Below are positions 56,163 to 64,000 of a DNA stretch of 64,000 nucleotides, piece after piece. Numbering within the stretch: the stretch's first letter is position 1; each line of letters starts with the position of its first letter. The position numbers and the translations under genes were made by a program. The notes under the pieces were generated by a model. It saw only the letters and a list, made by a program, of their open reading frames with translations, did no database searches and was not told where the DNA came from. The stretch is from Larix kaempferi. Taxonomy: Eukaryota; Streptophyta; Pinopsida; Pinales; Pinaceae. The stretch lies in NCBI GenBank assembly GCA_027924585.1, contig BSBM01000190.1, positions 3,668,501-3,732,500 on the forward strand. Reading direction: 5' to 3'.

Positions 56163-56564
56163 CTAACGGTAAGGAAAACATGTCATATCATAGGTTATAA
56201 TATCCAATAGAGATATGCACATTAAAACACTTCCATTTGCAAGGTAAGGTTCCCCCATTGGCATCATGACTTCAAAGTTGGAGCAAGGATGGAAAAAACA
56301 ATTATCATGTTTAGTGATCGGAGGGTCAATGAAGTTATGAGTGCTACCAGAATCAATGAGTATTGTAAGAGGGAGATTCTTGAAGTAACCCTTGAATCGC
56401 ACTCTTTGTGGGGTGGTGACTCGGGATAAAGCATGGAGAGATATCTCTGGGTGGTCATCCTGAGAAGGAGGGTCAACAGGCGGCTGCTGACTGTTGACCT
56501 GGTCATCTTTTGTTTCTAGATATTCCTCACCAATTTTAGTTGCAGGTGGAGAATCCACATCCAA
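56163..56564 (-). pseudogene. Gypsy E aspartic protease
   Basis: The open minus frame has RFKGYFKNLPLTILIDSGST, so the active-site DSG is intact, then HNFIDPPITK and EVMMPMGEPYLANGSVLMC. It lies between gag and RT. The frame continues in pieces to the RT with VVLGAQRLRMLGPILWDF at about 56150-56090. Confidence 0.9.
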
Positions 56565-57157
56565 GAGATAGAGATTTTTCTCAACACATCTATGTCCCCA
56601 AGTGAATTTCTCATCAGAATTATAACAAATCCATTTTTCTCTACCTGCCCCAATCTCCGCTTAAAAGAAATGCTTGATAGCAGTTGCTCTAGGAGCTGGC
56701 ATGACGGGAGGTTGTTGGGAAACCATATTTCTGAATGTAACAAAAGTGGATTTGGAGCATTGTTGCGATGTGATCTTGTCCTCTGCCAGCTTATCCAACC
56801 CTAGGGCTTCCATCATTGTACTAGGACAAAACATTTTAACCTCATATCGGATTGCATCCTTCAAACCACTGACAAAACAACTCATGTAGAATGCATCAGA
56901 CAATCCTTCCGTGTGATTGGCCAGATTCTCAAATTTTCTCTGATACTCTCTCAAGTGCCAATTTGGTGAAGTTTATTGAGTGCTCCTATGAAGTCATCAA
57001 AATCACTAGGACCAAATCATTGCAAAATGAGTTGTCAAAAATTTGTCCATGTTGGCTCTCCATGAGCCTTTATGTACCAATTGTACCATTGAAGGGCTTC
57101 ATGTCATGTCTCCTCTTAACCAATTTTTTTTTTTGCATGGGTCCATTGACCCTATAG
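56565..57157 (-). pseudogene. Gypsy E gag, C-terminal two thirds
   Basis: The text begins near 57110 with WYNWYIKAHGEPTWTNF, then FGPSDFDDFIGALNKLHQ, followed by the open frame 56954-56661: REYQRKFENLANHTEGLSDA, FYMSCFVSGLKDAIRYEVKM and MMEALGLDKLAEDKI. This is the retrotransposon gag domain of plant chromoviruses. The N-terminus is missing at the boundary near 57157. A zinc-knuckle region would follow near 56620 but is degraded. Confidence 0.9.
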
Positions 57158-58240
57158 TACTGTTTATAAATACGCCATCATATGTGAAATTTACTTAGAA
57201 CCAGCTCCGAAGCACAACACTATGAAAAGTGTGTATGTCAAACTTACAACGAAAATACTCATCAAGAGCTTCATTGAAGTGTTATAGTCTTGCAGACTAT
57301 ATCCACCCTTACGTCTTACATGTTATAAGATAGACTTCACTTGAACAAGCATGTGTGCAGTAGAGGTCCCCTTTGTCAACATGAATACACATACTGGCCT
57401 CTATAAAAGCGACAGTAAAACATGTTGTCTAACTGAAGCAAGGATACATGCATTTAATTAAAGGCTTAAACAAAATGCACTTAACACTTATATTAAAAAG
57501 ATGGTACATGAGAATGTATTCTAACCATAAATATCCTAGGCCTTAGTTTCTTGTTAGACTTACTACACCTATATATATATATATATATCTACCATAATTA
57601 TATATACATGCATAAATATATATTAATATTATCAATTAATATATATATTCACCATTTACAAAACCTTCAACGGTTAATTAGCTATTTATGATACTCTTGA
57701 AGAACTATAAGTTAATATGGTCAAGGGCCATATATTAATACTTACTTCTATATGTATGTAATATTATATACATAATATACAATACAAGAACATGAGATAT
57801 TAATTCAACACATATAAGGATTTATTTCTTTGAACCAACATATATAACGAAACTCCACACAAATATAAACATATGGTTATATGTGTTAATACATATAAAA
57901 GATTCGTTTTGAGTCCACATATAAAAAAAGGTTATATATAGAAAAATATATGGTTATGTATTTATATCTATATAAGTAGTGTGCTTCTAAACTATGGCTC
58001 ACATAGCCAACACACCAAGCATACAAAACAATGGCTATAACACACACATATATATGTATCAACATAACGTTGTAGTGTTTGGGTGTTAGTGGAAGCCGAC
58101 AAAACCACAACATGGTTGATACAATGCTTAAGCGTCAACACTAGACTTTTAAATATATATATCAACTTAATTAAACCACCTCCCACGTAGGTGACCATAG
58201 GCCACGATAAAGTGAAGTGGAGCTACGTAATGGCACAACG
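57158..58240. other. AT-rich spacer with AT microsatellite
   Basis: Holds an (AT)n run at about 57571-57590 and several ATATAT stretches to 58170. No gene. It marks the truncated edge of gypsy E. Confidence 0.5.
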
Positions 58241-59370
58241 CATTACTCCCATGCTAAGCCTGGATAAAAATTTACTGTTACGGGATTGGTCCCACATGGT
58301 CTCGCTCCAACCGGTGGCCTAAGTGGTGATGTGGTGTGCGGCACGCAGGCTTGACCACCTCTCAAACCACATTTTAAGCCCATTTGCAGATGCCTTATTG
58401 CCAGGTTGTACATTAAGATCATCGCGTGGATGAGGCTTACCATGTGATGTGTTTTTGGCTTATCGACGTTGTGTAGAGTGGGTCGCTCCATTAATGAAGC
58501 TTCCCCAACCAGTTGTGGTCGTTTTCAATGGGATACCACACCCAAGGCATACCATGTACCTTCGATTGATTTGCATTGAAGCCTCAGTTGCTCTGGCCCA
58601 TTGATGGTGATCCGAACCAGTTTTTGGGCAATCCAGAGTGGCTCTATGCCATTGATTTGGCTAATAGAATTTCGCTCCAACAACTCTATGTTGAGCATTT
58701 ACTCTCCCAACACCAGTGGTAGTGGTCACTCACTCACGCTACCTAGCTTAGTCTCGTTGAACTTCGTTGGACGCTAGAAGTCTGGGTTATTTTTGAGGTT
58801 TGGCACATAGAGCTTCGGTTTTGCGCTGATAGTGGTGTAAGAGAGTTTCACTGCTATGGCTCCTTCGTCGCCTGGGTGCAGTACTGAACCAGTTTCCAAC
58901 CTAAACTCTATGTTCGCCAACGTAGAAAGATAATCGTCATTACCCTTCTGCAAGCTTAACATTGCAATGGTAGCTTTGTTGCATGCTTGTTTAATCTATA
59001 CATTTATACTACCAACGTTTTTTACCTTCATTGTGTTGTGAAACAGGTGCAGATGGAGATGAGCTGCGCTGCAACTCCAATCCACTTCTAGGTAATGTAA
59101 ACTCTATTCGCATGCCAAAATCGTTGTTCTATTTAAATTTTGGTTATCAGTTGCTCCTCCCTTAGGTTTGATCTCGTGTCACAACACTGGTGCAGGTAGC
59201 CACGACAGGGTAGAGTGGGGGTGCACTCCTGCAAGCTCGCAACTGTCTCTAGAATACGTGGAAGGATCGCTAAGTTACTAGGTAATTCGCCAACCAACCA
59301 CCTTGTTTTTGGTTTACCTCGTTGGTGTGGGCTGAGTTACTTAGAACGTTTGGTTAAACAGTGGGAAATG
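58241..59370. other. Unassigned moderate-GC region
   Basis: Short ORFs only. A minus-strand ORF at 58962-58774 (62 codons, ending PKLYVPNLKNNPDF) has no family I can name. Around 59065-59290 are intron-like signals on the plus strand (GAAACAG/G, CTAG/GTAAT), but I cannot build a gene from them. Confidence 0.3.
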
Positions 59371-59859
59371 AGTTCTTTCTCCTCCTTCAAAATCTCTCTA
59401 GCATGCCTTTGCTCTTCCTTTGGGTGCTCTACAATGCGTCCCATGCCTTTCTTATATAGCATTGGGAAATGAGCCCTCATGTTTCTCTTTTCAATGTGGG
59501 ATTGTCCCTTTTCATATTTTTTGATTATTTTTGCTCAAAAACCCACTTTTGATAGTTTATAGGCTTTTTGCACAACTTTAGCATACTTTAAGTACAATTA
59601 ATGCACTTTAATGCATTCATCTTCACTTTTTGATTGGTGTAGCTTAGTTTTGGACCTTTTATGAGTGGTTCAATCACTAAACTTGGTCTCTTTAGGTTCT
59701 TACTGTCTTCACCTAATCCTTCCATTTATGGGAGAAGTGATTAGATCAGAGAGAACTTGTCTCTGAATGTACTTGTGTTTCTGCCTTCATGTTGCGGGCG
59801 CATAGTAAAAATGTGCTTCTTCCGTCACATGACTAAGGGTGTTAATTTGATTGTTAACA
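59371..59859 (-). repeat. Partial 3' LTR of element G
   Basis: On the minus strand it starts TGTTAACAATCAAATTAAC after the purine tract. It includes TATATAAG (59451-59459) as a likely TATA box. It breaks off at 59371, where similarity to the other LTR ends. Confidence 0.7.
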
Positions 59860-61828
59860 GATGCCCCCTAATGTGTGAGGTCCGAAGCAGAGCTAAGGGC
59901 CGAAATACATTACTGAAATTCATACTCTGTATACTGATACTCTTTATACTGAAAGTCTTTATCGTTCAAAGCAAGGATAAGAGAAGGAAAAATCATGGGT
60001 GCAGGATTGAGGATCACACCTGCAAAACATAGCAATTTCTCAAATATATAGTATCTTCCTGATGTAGGAATACCCATGCTTAGCAGTAAAAAAGCATTGC
60101 CACAAACAATACACAATGAATCCATGTCAAAAGCAAATTTTCTGAAATTTAAACATGCACTTTGATGAGTGCGCAAACAAAGTGTTTATTGAACTTCTAA
60201 CATGGCTATCTAATCTTGTGCAGCTCAGGTAGTGCATCAATGAGTGATACAACTGTTTTTCCCAAGGTCTTCGATACAAATTGATGATAGTATGAGTTTA
60301 TATTATGCAAATAAGCGATCTAATGTCGAGCATAATAAAACACCATCTGGTTACCGATCATTGATGTATACCATTAACAGATGCGAAGAGACCCACCAAT
60401 AATGATGATGGACTCCACGGTACTGAGTACAAACTAAAAAGTGTGAATAGATGTTCTGAAGTCGAACACTTGTAGAATCAAACAATCAGGGGTCATTAAT
60501 GTATACCCACTGTTATTTGCGAGGAAACATGCCACTAATGACTGTAAGATCCAAGATACTCTCGAGTTTCTAGATCCATGTCCTAGATGATGATTTGATG
60601 TCGATAGGAGTAGATCCATCAGAAGTAGGGCATTGATGTATCCCACATCAACCGATACGAAACAAAGATCAATAGTATGATATAATTTGGTATAACTGCA
60701 AGATCCAACACTGTATGTTGACACAAGGAAGGCCGACATGATTGGTGAGGAATATTTGATGAATGGCCAACTCGGTTTGGGCATCCCTTGAACACATAAC
60801 ACGATGAAAAATGGACCCTTGGAAACATAGGACTTTGAGTAACCGACCTTGATGATTTCCACTAATTCCAGATGCATTAACGAAAGATCCATTGGTGACG
60901 GGAAGGATAACCCATCGGTGGATATCTATTCAAAATACTGGTATAGTTTCCTAAGGCAAATGCAGATGGTGTACTGACCGCGGATACAATATTATGTGCT
61001 GTGTTGAAGGGCGACAAGGATTGACTATGGCCGTTTTTTTCAGAGTTTAGAATATGAAGTGATTCAAGTCTCTCCCTTTTTGGATTTTTATGTTTTCCAA
61101 TTTTTTTTAAACTTTTTCATTTATTAGCTTGAAAAAAGAATAAAGCATACTATGATACATTAGAGGAAACGAGTGTCTCAAGGGCATGTGCCTAAATATC
61201 AAGGGCATGGGTCAGGCAAAGAAAAAGATCTGTATTGCAAACAAGGGTTGAGCTAGTTATGTACACTCTTACAGATGTTTCCTCCATGGGTATGGGTCAA
61301 ATATACAGAAGCAATGGTTTATAGGCATCTTGTAACAAAAAATGACTATACAGGAAAATAAGCAACATAAGAAATAAGTAACGAAGCAATTTGCATGGAT
61401 GTTTAAGTGGATATTTTAATCCAAGCTTATGTAAAATGACAAAAAATTGGGAGCCCATCAGGATATGGTCAGAAATGAATGAAAGAGAAATATGTGGTCT
61501 CAAACTCCAAGTCATGATGGGACTAATAGGGCTCCCGGGCCTATAAGAATAACTCAACATGGGCACCAAAATGGCAATGGGGTGCTTACTAGGGTGTCCC
61601 ATGTTTGGTAGGATCTGTTGTCGAAATGGTGGAAAATACAGATATGAAGGGTGGACCCACCAATTTCCAACAGGTTCGACCCTATGGAAATTTTGGTTTG
61701 CAAAAGGTTCAAATGCATCTTCACAAATGGATGGCCTAAACCTATATGCAAGTTTCCAAATATACCAAATGAGGTCGAGGAACATGTAGATCATGCTCCT
61801 ATACTTGGGTAGATTTATATCAAGTATG
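59860..61828 (-). other. Internal region of element G
   Basis: The purine tract (AGGGGGCATC on the minus strand) is at the 59860 end. The part 60230-60960 on the minus strand parallels gypsy C 24780-25260: CATCTATTCACACTTT, ATTATTGGTGGGT, ATGGTATACATCA. No gag, protease, RT or integrase is present. The 201-codon ORF at 61902-61297 crosses the primer site and has no motif, so I do not call it a gene. Confidence 0.65.
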
Positions 61829-61846
61829 CTCCTAGTGGAGTCGCCA
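61829..61846 (-). promoter_or_regulatory. Primer-binding site of element G
   Basis: TGGCGACTCCACTAGGAG on the minus strand, against TGGCGACTCCGCTAGGGA in gypsy C. Confidence 0.78.
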
Positions 61847-61849
61847 ATA

Positions 61850-62431
61850 TAATAATAGAAGATGTAGTTTGCTAGTAGGGAGTTGGATCTGCGACATATC
61901 AATCTATCTTACTAAGAAACGGTGAGTTTCTTTGTCAGCAAATGAAAGGATTATCACAAGTTTTTAAAGATCTATATTCATTCATCAAAACTCATTAAGA
62001 TCTAAATCCATTTAAGAATTAAATTCATACATGATAAGAAATATTCAAACTCATAGATGGTAGAAACTTGAATCCATTCATATTAAAACAATGAAGAAGT
62101 ACATCCTTACCATGGATCTTGGTGTGAATCCCTCCTCCATTGCCATGAGCTTCCCTTCCTTCACCATTGCTTTTGAAGAATTTGAGCTCTTTCTCCTCCT
62201 TCAGAATCTCTCTAGCCATGCTTTTGCTCTTCCTTTGTGTGCTCTACAATGCCTCCCATGCTTTTCTTATATAGCATTGGGAAATGAGCCCTCATGTTTC
62301 TCTTTTGAATGTGGGATTGTCCCTTTTCATCTTTTTTTATTATTTTTGCTCAAAAAGCCACTTTTCATAGTTTTTAGGCTTTTTGCAGAACTTTAGCATA
62401 CTTTAAGTACAATTAATTCACTTTAATGCAT
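61850..62431 (-). repeat. Partial 5' LTR of element G
   Basis: Matches the 3' LTR over 62188-62431, with TATATAAG at 62266-62274. It lacks the U3 start: similarity stops at 62431. The 64-codon ORF at 62219-62025 lies downstream of this TATA box but has no recognised motif. Confidence 0.65.
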
Positions 62432-64000
62432 GTTGGCACAGGTAGCTGATCTAACGGTTTTCCAATATAGACCCAGGTTCTTTGCGGTTTTATCTTTAAC
62501 CAACAAAACCCCTTTTCACTGGTCCTTTCGGCAATGACCTACACACAGGTTGAGGTCTCACCTGAGGCGAAGCTATGGGGGTGCTGCAAAATCAATTTTC
62601 TACAGCAGGGTGATGAGTTGATGGGAAAAATACACTGCACAACATGCTATAGACTTGCACTGCGAACTGAGGGATGCACGACAATTGTCTTCGTCGCGGG
62701 TTCATACTTCTTCAACTGACAAGCTGCGCACCCAGCGCATCCATAGATTGCACGGGTCGACCTTACTCGCTCGATCAGATAGTGCAATAGATTTATGCAC
62801 TTCCACTTCTACAGAAATCATATTAAGGGTTTTACTTAGCACTTATTCCTTTAATTACTACCAATGATTATTTAAACTTATACTTGATGTAATCAAACAA
62901 GCTATCAGTACTGCGCCCTTCCGATGTTACACATTAACATAATTATATGACCATTCTTTACTTACATATATGTTTATCCATGGCTGATACATTCACAAAA
63001 TTAGAACACTTCATATTCATCAGCCATCCATTCATGAAATACTTAACATATTATCCCCATCTTTCTCCTATGGCGAATACATATAAAAGCATTAACCACC
63101 CAACTGATAACTGATAATTCAATCATACATAGTAAGCAAATAGATAGCGAAAAATACAAACACATAGACAGTCTCACTACACAAGATTTAACGTGGTTCA
63201 CCCCCCGAATGGAGGCTACTTCCACAAGAACTGTTGTTAAATTAGTCTTTGGGAAGGGTACAATAGTTCTTAGTCTGCGCACTCAGCTTGTAGAGTCTTT
63301 ACAAAATTGTTCCTCAATAGGAGTTTATCAAATCAGGAATAAGAACAATACAAAAATGAAGAGTAACCCTTTCCCATACAAAAATGCCTTATTTATAGAT
63401 CATGCCCATAGGTCATGCCTTTACAATTCATAGGAAAAACCATTAGGTTTCCAAAACATGGCATGGCTAACTGCCAGCCTGACTGTCGCCATCGAAAGCT
63501 TACTATGCCTGCTCCAAGCCATCCTTCTAGGCCACTCGTGGCTCACACTCTCCTCTGATAGCCGTAGTTCTCAAAACGGTTACAATCTGCATTGTGGCCT
63601 GTCTCTTTCTGCCTCTTCCGCCTCCCTGTCTCTGTCGACATAGTGGCCTAGCTTCTCAACTACTTGCCGCCACTCTTCCAAACAAGTAACTTTCTCCTTC
63701 CTTCATCTAGCTCTTTACCAAAAATAGGTCATTTCCTCGTCTGAGTATTTCTTATATCTTCTTACCAAAACTTGTTGTTGCGTAGGTCCTGCGCCTCAGC
63801 ATGGTTGCGCAACTAAATATGCCTAGCAAGCTACGCACTTAACTATATCATGCTTTTCTACTGCACAGCTCAAAATTGTGTTCCAACAAAATGGTACCTA
63901 CTTCGGCCAGGCCCAACAGGCCCCTAACACTTACTTGTGGCTCGTCCCGAGCCACTTTAGTCCAGTTGCTCCATTTGTGCTTCTTTTAAAATTCTTGCCC
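62432..64000. other. Unassigned right end; possible copia LTR fragment
   Basis: No confident gene. On the minus strand GGTGAACCACGTTAAATC (about 63188-63205) is a string found in copia LTRs, also present at 28850, so a copia LTR fragment may lie around 63060-63450. I could not set its limits. The rest, to the window edge, is unrecognised. Confidence 0.3.

Larger units (their letters stand above)
46028..57157 (-). mobile_element. Gypsy element E, chromovirus, truncated and split by copia F
   Basis: A minus-strand Ty3/gypsy element running gag (from 57157), protease, RT, RNase H, integrase (to 53531), then copia F, then integrase C-terminus with chromodomain (46855-46430), purine tract and 3' LTR. 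The 5' LTR and gag N-terminus are missing, so it is truncated near 57157. Removing copia F and one GAAAG copy restores the integrase frame. The chromodomain and gag type place it with plant chromoviruses, perhaps the Reina group. Confidence 0.9.
59371..62431 (-). mobile_element. Element G: pol-less relative of gypsy C
   Basis: A minus-strand element with a partial 5' LTR (about 61850-62431), primer site (61829-61846), a 2-kb internal region without pol, a purine tract (59860-59871) and a partial 3' LTR (59371-59859). The LTRs share 59371-59623 with 62188-62431. The purine tract and preceding GACCTCACACA are the same as in gypsy C, and internal sequence 60230-60960 matches the 3' region of C. 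So G is a short, non-autonomous (LARD-like) member of the same lineage. The LTR body itself differs from that of C. Confidence 0.75.

Noticed and set aside
57571-57590. AT run as a replication origin
   Set aside because: Simple (AT)n microsatellite in AT-rich spacer; nothing supports an origin.
58243-58491. 82-codon minus ORF in a higher-GC stretch
   Set aside because: No domain, no conservation visible; could be LTR sequence.
59065-59290. Plus-strand exon-like pieces with GT/AG borders
   Set aside because: No protein family recognisable and frames do not join into a credible gene.
61297-61902. 201-codon minus-strand ORF
   Set aside because: It crosses the primer-binding site and enters the LTR of element G; no motif.

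Overview
This window reads as a stretch of a large, repeat-rich plant nuclear genome, most likely a seed plant. The evidence is Ty1/copia and Ty3/gypsy LTR retrotransposons with plant-type primer-binding sites, long AT-rich spacers, nested insertions and heavy C-to-T decay. A gymnosperm is my guess, but nothing here fixes the species. I found no intact host gene, tRNA, rRNA or CRISPR array. Almost every coding stretch belongs to a retrotransposon.

Layout, left to right. 1-1549: 3' part of a short copia element (copy 1 of family A), abutting a minus-strand copia RT relic (1553-1915). 2912-6030: a degraded, roughly 1000-codon minus-strand ORF that I do not recognise. 6433-7855: a solo LTR of gypsy type. 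8651-11384 and 30067-31605: the two halves of one minus-strand gypsy element (B). B was split by copia element A (11385-30066, plus strand), which was itself split by gypsy element C (12180-26611, plus strand) and also received a solo LTR (28407-28942). Each of these insertions has a recognisable 5-bp target duplication, and for A and the solo LTR the host reading frame is restored when the insert is removed. 34084-40262: a nearly complete minus-strand copia element (D). 40268-46027: AT-rich spacer. 46028-57157: a minus-strand chromodomain gypsy element (E) split by a pol-deficient copia element (F, 46861-53530). 59371-62431: a small, pol-less relative of gypsy C on the minus strand (G). The ends (57158-59370 and 62432-64000) hold no confident gene.

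The points of most interest are these. Gypsy C carries a separate RNase H ORF after its integrase, plus an antisense, apparently spliced ORF resembling the plant mobile domain. Gypsy B carries an extra RNase H-like domain upstream of its RT. There is a large unrecognised ORF at 2912-6030. Two copies of family A share one internal deletion structure, so it was amplified as a non-autonomous element. LTR divergences, counted by eye, give an order consistent with the nesting: A is older than C, and F is the youngest. All coding frames contain stops or shifts, so nothing here is likely to make a full working protein today.
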